A stretch of 64,000 bases of DNA from Anaeramoeba flamelloides (Eukaryota > Metamonada > Anaeramoebidae). The position numbers and the translations under genes were made by a program. The stretch lies in contig JANTQA010000012.1 in NCBI GenBank assembly GCA_027625915.1, forward strand, positions 15,090,501 to 15,154,500. Reading direction: 5' to 3'. The first letter of the stretch is position 1, and each line of letters begins with the position of its first letter. Shown one piece after another: positions 12,085-23,301 of this stretch. The notes beneath the pieces are model-generated. The model had not been told where the DNA came from and did no database searches. It saw only the letters and a list, made by a program, of their open reading frames with translations.

Positions 12085-12370
12085 TTAAATTATCAAAGAA
12101 ACGGACAATAAACAATCAATTAATATGGATATTGGTTTTCTTAAAGTTCTACTATTAATAAGGAAATTCGAAAGATGAATATCAAATTAGTAAAAATTTT
12201 CTCAAAAAATAGAGTTACAATTTTAGAGACAATTTCCATTAAAAATTTTAATTTGCATAAAAATTGAGAAATGAAGTGCAATTCAAAATTTAAAATTTTC
12301 TGAAAAAATCAAGGAATTTAACCTCCAAATTGATTTTAGCTTATGTGTACTGTTGGATATTGAATTAAAA
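12085..12370 (+). mobile_element. Partial relative of the 7.0-kb foldback element
   Basis: This stretch follows 7540-7860 base block by base block: AAAGAAACGGACAATAAACAATCA against AAGGAAACCAACAATAAACCCTAA, TTTCTTAAAGTTCTACTATT against TTTCTCAAAATTCTATTATT, and AAAAAATCAAGGAATTTAACCTC against AAAAATCAAGGGATTTATCCTC. Only the right-hand half is recognisable. Confidence 0.6.
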
Positions 12371-12599
12371 GTTGTGTTTGAAAGAGAAGAAGAAAAAAAA
12401 AATAGGTTTAATTGGAGAAACTGGTTTATACTCTGAACACGCACACTTTTTACTAATATGGAGAAAAAAAATAAATAGACAAAATAAGCCTTTACAAAAT
12501 AAATTCTTTATTCGAAAACCTTTTTTAATGCTCTCGTCATTTACCGTGTTTTTGCTCCATACTCAAGTGGCGGGTCGGCACTAATAAGGGTATTCTGAA

Positions 12600-13495
12600 A
12601 TTGTACTTGTTTTGGTTGACAAAATTCAAATAACAAAAAAAAAAATTTCCTCGGATCTCTTGAAAAAATTCAAAAGACTGAAAATAAAATTCAATAGGAT
12701 CTCAATGGCAAAAATTCAATTAGAAAAAAAAAAGAGCCGAAAAGGATCTCATTTTCTTCAAATTTCCAAAGGGTTAAATTTCTTCAATTTACAACAAATT
12801 GTTTTTTTTCTGTACAAAATCAATTTAAGTATATTTAATGTAATTTGTGGTTATTTTGTAACCCTCTATATTTGGCAGAGTAAGGATTTTGTAAAATTCT
12901 TGAGATAAAAATACAGCCAGTTCCACTTTTAAGGCACAAACTTTAACGAAATTTAAGACACAATAAAAATCTCAAATTAATGCACAAAATTCAGATTCTA
13001 GTAAAATAAATTGTAAAAAAAATAAAATTACAAAAAATGTGACTTAATTTGTGATTTTTTGTGCCTTAAATTTCGTTGAAAGTTTGTTCCTTAAAAGTGA
13101 AACTGATGTAACTCATTTGAGAAATACGAAAAAAATTAAAAAAAAAATCTTTTAGATCTCAAAAAACACCAAAGAGGTTAACACATAGAAACCAACATCA
13201 GTAGTATTCAAAATAACATTTCACAGCAATTCAAATTTCAAATTGAGTGCAGTTGCTATTGATTTTCTATCTAAAAATGCCATAGTTTTTCCATTGATGA
13301 TCTTTAGAAATCTATAATACATAAACTTGCTGATTTATTTTTAATGGAAATTGAGAGTCCCTCTTTGGCGCTTTTTTGCTAAAAATGTACTAGTTTTTCA
13401 TTTTTGATTTTTTGAGATCGATTATACACCACAGGTAGGTTGGTTAGTTTTTAATTGGTTTTCGGTTCTCATAAAAATTACAAATAATTTTTTTT
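12600..13495 (+). repeat. Dispersed repeat R1, copy A (carries a MITE)
   Basis: The left part has repeated GGATCTC..AAAAATTCAAT units, then GGGTTAAATTTCTTCAATTTA, ACAAATTGTTTTTT and a TATTTGGCAGAG end. The right part has AGATCTCAAAAAACACCAAAG, ATTGAGTGCAG..GCTATTGA and a GATCGATTATACACC segment. Corresponding blocks occur at 44.9-45.7 kb and, inverted, at 60.4-61.3 kb. A Tc1/mariner-like MITE separates the two parts in this copy only. Confidence 0.65.
12912..13110. mobile_element. Tc1/mariner-like MITE, family M1, copy 1
   Basis: About 199 bp flanked by TA. Terminal inverted repeats of about 65 bp: TACAGCCAGTTCCACTTTTA and onward against the reverse complement TACATCAGTTTCACTTTTA, both continuing AAGG(C/A)ACAAACTTT..AACGAAATTTAA. 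It lies inside repeat R1. TA flanks and TACA(G/T) ends fit the Tc1/mariner group; there is no transposase. Confidence 0.85.
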
Positions 13496-14401
13496 CCATT
13501 AACCATTTTTGCTAGAAGGTGGTAAATTGCAAATTGGCAATATTCTCGCAAAAATGTTCATCAACAACACAACCCATAATCTCATAGAATTGTCTCCCAT
13601 AAGCACAAAATTATCTCTTTTTAAAAAGTGTTTTTTTTTAAGTGTCAATTTGTTTTTATTTAAAAATGAACAATTCAAAAAAACAAAATATCTAAATTTA
13701 CATTGTTGTTTTTTGTTGGAAATTTCAACCAACTAGTTTAAGAAATGGAACGAATGAGATAAAAATTTAAAAACATGAAATCTTTTTCAATTCAAAAAAA
13801 AATTCGCAAGAAATGCAATTTACGAAATTCACAAAAGGAATATGGACAAAATATTACATTTTTTTGTTTCAATGTTTTATGATTTTTTATCATATTTAAA
13901 CCAACTTTTTTGTAAAAAATTTAGTGGTCCGACTTACGCAATTTTATTTTTTCTTGTTGTTTTAATTTTGTTTGAAATATCCCTGAGACTGTTCAAATAA
14001 AAAAATGAAAATTTCGATTTTTAAAATTATCAAATTGTTGTTTTGGTTCTCATTTATTTATTAATTTTGACTTTTGTAAAATTTTTTTTTTTATATACAA
14101 CAGCTCATGATAAAACACACCTTAAATGATTATTTTTACGAGAATATGAATGTTTCAAAATCGGCACCTTCTCGTGAAAATGGTCATTTCAAATATACAA
14201 TTGCTTGTCAAACCAATTAAAGTTGTTTTCTGCTTTAAATTTGGATTTTTTTGACAAGCACACAAGAACCACAAAACCAGCAAAAGAAAAAGGGAATGCA
14301 AAAAAAAAATTATTTTCAATTCGTTAAATTAATTCCGAATTACAAATCTCCAACCAGAAGAATATAAACTAGAAAAAAGTTTAAAAAAATAAAATACGTA
14401 C
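13496..14401. other. Spacer between repeat R1 and the SH3 gene
   Basis: AT-rich sequence with overlapping short open frames on both strands near 13.5-13.7 kb that show no domain or codon signal. The 3' end of the SH3 gene may reach a little way into it. Confidence 0.4.
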
Positions 14402-15657
14402 CAATATTGTAACTTGAGGTTGTGGAACAGAACCATATACTTTTTCCTCAACAAATTCAGAAGAAGTTTCATTTCTTTAAAGGTTTGTTAAAAAAAAATT
14501 AAGAGTAATCAAAAAATAAATATTTGCAATTGTTTTTTTAGATTTGCTTTAAAAAATTGAATTAACAAAAAAAAAAAAAAAGAAAGTAAAAAATCAAGAA
14601 ATTGAACTTACTGTTTCGATTTTCCTGAACGTAAGCGTACAGTCCATCTCGTTTTTTTTTTTAATTTGTCTTTTTTTTTGTTTGTTTTTGATTCGTTCAT
14701 GTTGTTGAGATCTTGTTGATTCTCTTCTTCTAGGCCAAGATTTTCATTAAAGCCATTTGAAATGATCTTTCTTGGTTGCCGAGTAATATAGGAGACAGTC
14801 ATTCTTTTGTTTGCTGTAGAGTCAAGATCCTGATATTTGATATTTCTATTTTTTATTTTCTCGTTTATTTCGATCTGTGAATCCTTTTTGATTTTTGGAA
14901 GCGGTTTTGGTTTTGGTCTATTCCTGAGAATTCTTCTTTTTCTTATTTTTTGTACTTGTTTTGGTTGGGTTTCTGTTACTTGCTCTTGCTTTTGTTTTTG
15001 TTCTTTTTCATTTTCTTTTTCATTTTCAAATTCTTTTTCATTTTCAAATTCTGTTTCATTTTCAAATTCTGTTTCATTTTCATTTTCTTTTTCTTTTTCA
15101 TTTTCTTTTTCTTTTTCATTTTCCGCCTCTTGGTTCATTATATTTTGATAATTTTCTATTTTTTCATTTTCATTTTTTTCAACAATCATTTCATTTTCTT
15201 TATTTTTCAGAGTATCAGTTTGTGCATTTAGATCAGTTTTTGAAGCAATACATTTTTTAGTTATTGAAGGAGATTCATTTAAAGTATCATTTTGAATCTT
15301 TTCGTAAATCTCCTTTTCAATGGTGTTTTGAAGTGTCTCAAATTGCTCATTTGTCGAAGTTTCTTGATATTCACCATCTTCCAAACTTTCTTCAGATATA
15401 TTTAAACCAATAAGTTTTTCTTCCAGAACAGAAGTTTGCCTGTTTTCTTCTTCTTCTTCTTCTTCTTCATTTTCGAAAATATATTCAACATAACCTCCTG
15501 GAATTAGTCCCTTTCTACCATTAACATTACCTGTCCACCAACCTGATACATCTTCAGATAAAATTTCAATTATTTCGCCCTTACGTAAAGACAATTCGTC
15601 ATTTTCTTGTGCTTCATAATCAAAAAGTACACGAGCAGAAATTTTTTTGTTCGACAT
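14402..15657 (-). CDS. SH3-domain protein with Glu-rich linker and basic proline motif
   Basis: Residues about 6-62 are a canonical SH3 domain: ARVLFDYEAQENDELSLRKG (ALYDY-type motif), GWWTGNVNGRKGLIPGGYVEYI. A low-complexity Glu/Asn/Lys region follows (about 65-230), then a basic, proline-bearing segment RRILRNRPKPKPLPKIKK that could itself be an SH3 ligand. Exon 1 runs 15657-14612 with a perfect donor, GTAAGTTC. The next acceptor (TTTAAAG) at 14475 restores frame and gives 25 codons ending QPQVTIL before another donor, GTACGT, at 14401. The last exon is not certain; a 33-nt intron followed by FIFFWLEICNSELI-stop is possible. SH3 proteins of this layout are usually actin or endocytosis adaptors, but the partner cannot be told. 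Confidence 0.8.
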
Positions 15658-15904
15658 AAAAAAATTCTTTGAAAAAATGAAAAGGAATTTCGAACAAAAT
15701 TAGACCAAAGAGTTTTTTTATGATCCAAATGTTCACAAGTTTGCTCATGTTCACACTTGACTCAATTTATTTTTGACTGAGAGATTCTTTAGGGTAGTAA
15801 TTTTATCAGAATTGATTTGCTTTTTTTAAAATAATAAACAGGTTTTATAAAAAGAAACGGTGTTAACTGTTAATGTCAAGTTGCTAAATTGAATTGTTAT
15901 AACT

Positions 15905-16278
15905 TTTTTTTTCTGATATTTGGAGAATAAATGGGAAAAAATATTCACTTCATTTACAATTTTTTCTTTTTTTTTTCAAGAAACTTGCAAAGAAATCTAT
16001 TGAAATTTGTAATTGAGATTTAATTAATTAACCACTATTTCTCAGAGTATTTTAAATAAGGGATGTTTTTTTTAAGGGACTAAAAACTCAAAATTTTGTA
16101 TTTTAATCTACTGGTATTTGAAGTCTAAATGGGAAAATATTTTCAATTCATTTTCCTTATTTATGACAAACAGAGTTTCCCTACAGGGCCAGGTTGTAAA
16201 TTGGAGTTTTTTTCGAAAAAGGAAATTGTAAACCAAGTGAAAAAATTTCCCATTTGTAATTCAAATACCAGTAAAATG
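15905..16278. mobile_element. MITE family M2, one complete copy and one adjoining half
   Basis: The complete copy (about 16100-16277) has inverted ends CTACTGGTATTTGAAGTCTA..AATGGGAAAATATTTTCA and, reversed, TTTACTGGTATTTGAATTAC..AAATGGGAAATTTTTTCAC. About 200 bases upstream, GATATTTGGAGAATAAATGGGAAAAAATATTCACTTC repeats one end. A second full copy is at 61.65-61.87 kb, which also shares the interior GGTTGTAAATT motif. Confidence 0.7.
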
Positions 16279-17549
16279 TTGAAGAGTATTTTTTTACACA
16301 ATGACACAATTCAACGAAACCACAAAACAACTCTTTTATCAACTTTAGAGAAATTACTTGTCATTTTCAAAATAGTCCATTTTTAACAAATTAATTTTTT
16401 AAGTGAAAAAATTGGATACTTTTTCTTTGCATTTTTGACTTGGAAACCAAAAAAGCAAAATTTGACAAACAATATTATTTTAAAGAAATCTTTCGGTAAA
16501 AAGACAGTTTGTTAAATAACCAGTATTGACTTCAAATTAAGATTTTTATTCAAACTTTTTCAGTTGTTTTTTCAAAAAAGTCTTTTTAAGTCTGTTTTCC
16601 AACTTTTTTTTTACTGTTTTCACTTTTTCTCTGTTATTGGAATGAAAAGTTTTAAACTGGGTGTTTATTTTAAAAAGTTAGGTCTTTCTTGAGAATAATA
16701 CTATCATTCTCCAAGTCATAATAGAAATTTTTTCTCAATTTTTTCCAAAATATTATTTCTTCTAATTGATAGAAAAATTGAAAAATCTTGATAGAATCAA
16801 TGAAAAATGATCTTTTGAGTGACTTAATTCGCTCTCATTATGAAACTTATTGAAAATCAATTGATTTTTAAATAATTTGTGTTATTGAGCATGTTCTTGT
16901 ATAATTTTAACCAGATAAAATGTCGGCTAATTAACTTAAGAATCCACAATGAAACAATATTTCATATTGAATCTTATCTCAACCAATGCCAGGAAAAAAA
17001 AGAACCAAATAAATAAATAAAGTCATCCAATCACAAGATATGATTTGAAGACAATTGACTAAACGAAAATAGGAAAAGGAAAAAATTTTTTTGTTCATAT
17101 ATTTTTCAAAAAAAACATTGAAAAATTTATATCCTTTTTATCAACATGTGGAGATACTGGGAAAAAAGTTCTTAAGAAACTCTTTTTATACATTTTTATT
17201 GTATTTTTTGGTCTTGATTCATATTGTAAGATTTGGTTATTTTGGATTTTGGTATTGATTTGTTCAGCTGTGGTAGAATTAGATCACTTTTATGAGGAAA
17301 TTGGTCTTGAAGGTTGTCGAAAAAGACTCTGATAATATGATCTATTGTAAATATTGCCTGATTTAATGGTATCGTTCTACTGGACTGAATTTTTCATTGA
17401 ACAGAAAATAAAAACCAAAAACCACAGTTAAAGAATAAAAAGAAACTGTTTTGTTTTTGAAAAAAAACAGCAGTTATGAACTAAAACAAGACATATAATT
17501 TTCAAAAACACTCACAAAAAAAGAGAACATAGTTTATTGAACAAACTGT
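16279..17549. other. Spacer, no gene seen
   Basis: AT-rich, with no consistent coding frame and no exon flanked by good splice sites. Confidence 0.5.
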
Positions 17550-17782
17550 ACTCTTTGTTGTAAAATAAATGTAATATAATTTCCCTTCAACTTTTAAAAA
17601 AAATAATTTTATAAATTATATAACCTTTCAAATTTATATATAGAATAATGAAGATTAAATTATTTTGTTTCTCTTTTCAGAATTGGATTTTGATCCTTTC
17701 TTTTAATTTTTTGAGATATGTTTTTTTTTTTTTGGAAATTTGAATGAAAATTTTGATCTTTTTATTTTGCAATTAACAGTAT
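17550..17782. mobile_element. MITE family M3, copy 1
   Basis: Left end TACTCTTTGTTGTAAAATAAA; right end, reversed, TATACTGTTAATTGCAAAATAAAAAGATC. It has the same length (233 bp) as the copy at 29.9 kb and shares the GAATGAAAATTTTG block. TA at both borders. Confidence 0.65.
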
Positions 17783-18323
17783 AAATAAATGACCAAGAAA
17801 ATCTATCTTGCTTTAAAAATTCAAGAAAATTAAATCAAATAATGAATCCTTGAAGATCCAGAAAAAAATTGAAAATTGAGTATATTTTATAAATATTTAT
17901 TATAAATTTCTTGAAATCGAAAAATTTTTCAATATCACTTTTCAAATATTAAGAATATAAATAAGGAACTTTTAGTCTTAAAATAAGATATTTGATTATA
18001 TTTATTTTTTTTTTTGAGTGGAATAATTAATTTGAATATGATTTTCTTTGTGAGAAAAGAATTTAAAAAATGAAGAAATAATTATAATACTAATTGATAC
18101 TTATAATATTTTGGTTGTTAACAACTCACTGAAAAAATTTAAATCCAGTAAATGAATTATTGATTAAAAATAATAAAATTAAAAATATATTTCTTTTGGT
18201 TCATAGTTGATTTTTCCAGGTTTTAACAAAGCCTTTTGACTAAATTTTAATTTAAATGGTTTAGTTTTTTTTCTCATTTTTTTTATTCAACAAATAAGAA
18301 AAAAATAATTCCAAAAAAAAAAC

Positions 18324-18349
<26 letters not shown>

Positions 18350-18354
<5 letters not shown>

Positions 18355-18600
18355 TATTTTTGAAGAGAGAAAATTGCTTTTCTCCTGTGTGCCCTAATTT
18401 CTAAACTTTTTTTAGAAATTTTGTTAAAGCATCACAAATTTTATTATCACTTACTAATGATAATATATATGATGAATTCTTTTTATTAATAATATCTCTG
18501 ATATTATTAATTTTTTTAATTTTTTTCAAAAAATTCAGATATCCAGATTTTTCGATTTATTTTATAGGCCGGACAGTCCCATAAAAAATGATCGAAATCT
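18350..18600 (-). mobile_element. LINE 3' remnant, copy 1 (with A-tail)
   Basis: Read on the minus strand, 18590-18500 encodes HFLWDCPAYKINRKIWISEF, matching the His/Cys knuckle (HxxxxCPxYxxxR) at the end of non-LTR reverse transcriptases. Stops and shifts follow. Downstream, the A-rich tail (about 19 A) and an AT run at 18318-18355 fit a LINE 3' end. A second copy at 32.64-33.01 kb shares WxCPAYxxNRKIWISE and most of the untranslated tail. Only the extreme 3' end survives. Confidence 0.7.
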
Positions 18601-18886
18601 TCAAAAAACATATATTTATTGTTATCAATTATTTCAAAATTAAAAAAATTAAAAAAACAAAAAAATTAGAAAAATATTTGATAAAATTAGAATATGAAAA
18701 AATATTTGTATATAAAAGTAGAATATATTTTATATCTTATATCAATAGAAATTACAAAGAAATAGAATGAAAATGTTTCATTTTTTTCCATTATATTAAA
18801 AAAAGTTTATAATAATGATCTCATTTTACAATTCAAAAAAAAAAAATAATATAAACACAACATCCAAAAGAGCATTTAATTTTCAT

Positions 18887-19504
18887 TTATTTCCAATTTA
18901 TAAATGATTTTCCCCATTTTTGCACTGACAAAGTATTACGCTTATATTGACCTTCTGCATAATTGGTAAATATTTTTTTATAATCTTGTGATTTGTACTT
19001 ATCAATTTTTTTTAATTCATCAACAAAAAATGATGTGACGTTTTAATTTTGTTGTCTTAAACTTTCAGTTAATTTTCTTGAATTTACTAAATTTCTTCTC
19101 AATTTATTAATATTTGAAGTTCCCCTTTCTCGCGCCTTTCCCAACTGTTTTTTTTTTTTTTTTTTTGGTCTTTAATGAGTTCTTGCAGCATCTTCTAAAT
19201 TTTTTTTTTAGTTTTAAAAGCATTTCTAATCTGGATAGAATTACTAATGTATTCTTCAAGGATTTCTTCAAAAGAAATGTGGAATAATTTGATTTCACCG
19301 TTAATGGATTTACTTATTTCACCAAATAATTTTGAATTTTTTTTCAATTGCTTTTCATCCTTGGTATTATCATCTGTTTTTATTAATTTTAATCAAAATA
19401 AATATAAAAATTATAAAAAAAAATAAAAATTAAAATGTATACCTAACATTTTTTTAGGATTTAGTTTAGATTCAATAAAAAAAAGTTTATAACTTTTAAA
19501 TTTT
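18887..19504 (-). pseudogene. Sorting-nexin BAR domain remnant (SNX5/6-like C-terminus)
   Basis: A short exon (to 19443) ending LFFIESKLNPKKMLD is joined through a 69-nt GT-AG intron (19442-19374) to an exon encoding KLFGEISKSINGEIKLFHIS, then ILEEYISNSIQIRNAFKTKK. After a one-base slip in an A10 run comes NLEDAART, then GKARERGTSNINKLRRNL, and after a TAA comes ELKKIDKYKSQDYKKIF and YAEGQYKRNTLSVQKWGKSF. The heptad pattern and order follow the SNX5/6 BAR domain (YYLRES..A..LL.RR..L). There is no PX domain upstream. The slips and the stop suggest a decayed duplicate, although A-run errors in the assembly could account for some. It is distinct from the intact sorting nexin at 9.2 kb. Confidence 0.6.
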
Positions 19505-20294
19505 CAGTTTTATTTTTTCAAAGGGTTAAATAGTTGTTTTAAAATTTAAAAGAAATTAAGATCTGAATTTTTGAAAAAGAAAATTTGTTTATAATGCTCT
19601 TATCTACTCTTATTTATGATACCTTAATTTTTACTATTTGAGGAAAAAAATATCGATCCCTGAGAAACTCAAATAAAGTCATTGCCTTTGAAATAAAAAA
19701 ATTTAATTTGAATTGTTATGAAAAGATTCTAAGATATATAATTTAGAAACAATTGCGCTAGAATTAAAAATTTAAACTTAAAAATTGTATAGTTCCTGAC
19801 AATATCAAAAAAATTACTTGAAAAAAAATTTTTCAACATTTAAAAAAGTTTTAATAGTTTCTTCTGATTTTGTTAATTTTCAATCTAAATTTGCCAAAAA
19901 ATTTTTTTCTTGGAAAAGGTTGTCTAGACATCAAAAACCTCTTAGTATTAATGATTAAAATAAAACATTCTTTACTGTAACTTTTTTTTCTCCCATGCAC
20001 CCCAAAATTGCCTAAAATACTCGATTAAATAATTAATTCATTACTAAAGATATTTTAAAATCACCGAGAAAATTTGGTGTATCGATTTATTATTCATTCA
20101 GAAGCAAAATGAATTTGTTCTTAGAAATTGATGTTAAATAAAATAAAAATTAAAATTCAATTGAAAAAACAATAATATTTTTTTTAATTGAAAAATTTAA
20201 CTATTTTAAAAAGAATTTTTTTTTAAATATAAACAATTTGACCAATAGTACGAGTCATAATAATATTTGATTTTTTTTAATTTTAACAATTTTG

Positions 20295-20515
20295 TAATTT
20301 TTGACTTTTTACAAATAAGATATAAAATAAACAATATTATTGAATAAGAGACCCACGTCAAAAATTATTTTCAAATATCTGGATTAATTTAGAAAGGACA
20401 AATTCAAATTTCACAATTTTTTTTTTAAATTTTTACTAATAACAAAATTCAAAATAAAAAAAAATATTTTTTCAAAGATTATTTTATTATCTTTGAATAA
20501 TATTTAAAAGTTATT
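20295..20515 (-). repeat. Dispersed repeat R3, copy 1
   Basis: The reverse complement matches 25588-25790 along its length: ATTATTCAAAGATAATAAAATAATC at the start, TTGTTAT(T/G)AGTAA..ATTT inside and TTATTCAATAATATTGTTA near the end. No coding content. Confidence 0.7.
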
Positions 20516-20879
20516 TTTTTTTTTTTTTTTAATTTAGGGTTAATTACTTTACCGGTTAACAAATTTTTTTTTTTTTTTGTATTACAATGTATTAAATGAA
20601 ATTATTTTGCATTTTTTTTTTTTTGTTTTTTCAATTAATTTATATTGTTTAATTTTGATTTTTTAGAAAACTATTCATTTTAAACTTTTAATCTTGACCT
20701 AAAGAAATAATTCTCAATTTTATCTTTGTTTCAATATTAATTGAAATTTTTTCCAAAAAAAAAATGAAAATTTCCCATTATTTATTTATTGTGAGAAAGG
20801 AGTAATCAAAGAAAATTTACTAAATAAAAAAAGCGTAGAAAAATAATTAAAATATGTCTAAAAAATAAAATTATCATTT
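20516..20879. other. Spacer, no gene seen
   Basis: Poly-T-rich sequence between two dispersed repeats. No exon-like segment seen. Confidence 0.5.
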
Positions 20880-21310
20880 TCATGACCAATTGAAATTTTA
20901 ACATTTTTTTTATAAATTAAACAACTCACAAAACAAAAAATATATAATTATCAATACTAATCAATCAATAACCCATTAAAAATTTTGGAGAGCAAAACAA
21001 AAAAATGTTTTGATTAATTAATTCAAATTCTATTAAAAAATATTGATTTTTAGTTTGGTTAGAGTACAATCAACTAATTTTAATTAAGTTCTTTTATTTA
21101 CAATAACTCTATTTTAGCATAATATTGATGGTTTGAAAAAAATTTTGATTGAACGAAACAAGTTACTTAATTCAAAAATGAAAGGAAAAAAAAAATAATG
21201 AAAAGATGAAATAATTTTTTAAACAATTTTAAAAAAATCAAAATTATTCCCAATTTAAATGAAATTGTATTATTGTGATTTTTTGACCTTTTTAACTATG
21301 TGGAGATTTT
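20880..21310 (+). repeat. Dispersed repeat R2, copy 1
   Basis: Matches 55940-56545, which lies in the large intron of the LRR gene: AACTCACAAAACAAAAAAT, TTATCAATACTAATCAATCA, ATTTTGGAGA(G)CAAAA, GAACGAAACAAGTTACTTAATTCAAAA and GAAATTGTATTATTGTGATT appear in the same order. This copy lacks the SINE-like insertion seen in the other. Confidence 0.75.
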
Positions 21311-21990
21311 TGAAGTTAAGTTTGGAAGTATATTTTTATAAATAGGAGGGTGTGATCTATCATGGTATAATATATTTATATACGAATTAAAAAAATAAAA
21401 TCAAAAACGTTTTTCAATAATTAAAAAATTAAAGATTCAACTTTAGTTTATTTTTGTTATTTTCACAAAGTGGGTGAAATTGGTATTTTTATTTCAAAGT
21501 TGCAATACCCTATGATTCACAACAGATCTTTTTTCCGTTAGATTTTCTCACAATTAAAGTTTTTCAAAATGGTAAAATGTACAGACTTCCAGAATTAATT
21601 TTTTTACAAATATATACTTGTAATTTTTTTTAACAAGAAACACCTGGATTTATTTTGTCTTGTGACGGTTTAATTGCTTTTAGAAAACATATAAATTTTA
21701 TAAAAAAATTAGTTATCACTTTGACACATCGATATTCATTTACATTGTTGTTGATATTATTTTCTTAAAAATTTTTGAAAAAAAGAAAATACCAAAAGCT
21801 CTGGTTCCATAATTAGAAATAAAAAAAGAGATCAAAACATCAGATTAATCAATATAATTGACTGTTTTCCAATTTCTGAAATGATTTTATCTTCGTCTCT
21901 CCCTTAAATAAATATCTTTTCAAAAATCCAAGAAAACCATTTTTTTCTCTTTTTTTGTAAACTTTTTTTAATTTAAATTTTTCAGTTTAA

Positions 21991-23301
21991 ATGTCAACAA
22001 GCGAAACAAAAAAAAATAAACAAAACACCACAACGACTAAAATGGATGGCAATCGTGAAATCAATTTCACATTCATAAAAAATACGCTTTTCAAAGATTT
22101 ATCGATCACCAAAACAGAAAAAAAAGAACCCCTCTTCACTGAGGGCCAGTGCAAAGAAATTAGCAACGATCGAGAAAGGATTCACAATTTCTTTCGAGTG
22201 CCTTATAACTTTGAAACATCCATTTTCTATGGGATCGTTTTAGTCCTCGATATTTTTTTGCATTATTTAGCCATTTTCCCAATTAAAACAGTGATTTCAA
22301 TTTTCAAAAAAATGACAAAAAAGGCCGAATTAACTGTCGAACAAAAAGCGAACATTATATTATTAATAACTTCAATTATTGTTGTCTATGTTCTCAAGGA
22401 GATCAATTTTTATTTGCTGCTAGCAGGGATCTGTAAATCACAAATCAAATTGATGTTCTTGTACAATGGGTTGGAAGTGCTGGATGGGGTCTTTACAACA
22501 TTTTCACAGCAGTCGATTGATTCCTTATATGTGACGATTTTAGGCGCCAGCAAAGCCAATGGAACAAAAAACACGCTATCTGTTTTCATTGACTCACTCA
22601 TAGCATGCTTTGTAATTTTAGTCCATACGTCAATTCTCTATACAAGCGTTGCCATGATCGGGATTAGTATGACTTCAAAGAAACTTTCAATGCTGCCCTT
22701 TCTGTTAAGCAATAATTGGATCGAATTTAAGCAATCAATTTTGAAAAAACAAACTCTAAAATCAATGAGGAATATTTTTAGAGACGATTGCTTTGAAAGG
22801 GTCAAATTGTACATCTTTGCATTTTCTGTAATTGCAGAAGACTTGGCCAGTACAGAATTCGATATCGAAAAGGAACGTAGAAATACTTTGAAATGGCTAA
22901 TTATTGCAGAATTTATCGTAGATTGGGGGAAAAATGCTTTCACCATAAAAAACAATAATTTTTCACCAAAGATTTTTAAATCCTTTAGAAACCGCCTCGC
23001 AGCTTTGGCTTGGGTTTCCCAGAAGCAAGACCAAAAGTACCAATATGTTGACTTAATACAAAGGAAAATGGGCTTTGTGATGATCCCTCTAACCTTACTT
23101 TTCTATACAGTGTCATACGGCAATATTTGGAAATACTTTTCAATTCATGTTGCTTTGATAATAACTTGTCTATTATACATAATGTTCTTAATCTCTTATT
23201 TGGCAATTAAAATGCTGAATTTGCATTTAGCTGAGAAATATTATGAACTCTTCCAATCAGAGAAAGATAAGAAGAAGAATGAAGAAAAAAAAAATAATTA
23301 A
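21991..23301 (+). CDS. TAPT1: TAPT1 / Emp65 family multi-pass membrane protein
   Basis: One uninterrupted frame of 436 residues. It carries the TAPT1-family (DUF747) landmarks in order: RIHNFFRVPYNFETSIFYG with the following DIFLHYLAIFPIKT (about 60-100); SQIKLMFLYNGLEVLDGVFT and SQQSIDSL (about 150-180); SMLPFLLSNNWIEFKQSILK followed by RDDCFERVKL (about 228-275); and WLIIAEFIVDWGKNAFTIKN (about 298-318). Several hydrophobic segments and a lysine-rich tail complete it. Family members are ER or ciliary-base membrane proteins; yeast Emp65 acts with Slp1 in protecting ER proteins. Human TAPT1 has a longer N-terminus. The sequence is less AT-rich than its surroundings. A TTTTTCAG lies a few bases before the ATG, so an intron in the 5' leader is possible. 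Confidence 0.9.
   Translation: MSTSETKKNKQNTTTTKMDGNREINFTFIKNTLFKDLSITKTEKKEPLFTEGQCKEISNDRERIHNFFRVPYNFETSIFYGIVLVLDIFLHYLAIFPIKTVISIFKKMTKKAELTVEQKANIILLITSIIVVYVLKEINFYLLLAGICKSQIKLMFLYNGLEVLDGVFTTFSQQSIDSLYVTILGASKANGTKNTLSVFIDSLIACFVILVHTSILYTSVAMIGISMTSKKLSMLPFLLSNNWIEFKQSILKKQTLKSMRNIFRDDCFERVKLYIFAFSVIAEDLASTEFDIEKERRNTLKWLIIAEFIVDWGKNAFTIKNNNFSPKIFKSFRNRLAALAWVSQKQDQKYQYVDLIQRKMGFVMIPLTLLFYTVSYGNIWKYFSIHVALIITCLLYIMFLISYLAIKMLNLHLAEKYYELFQSEKDKKKNEEKKNN

Noticed and set aside
12612-12908. Open frame of about 98 codons
   Set aside because: It lies wholly within repeat R1; the homologous stretches at 45 and 61 kb are not open.
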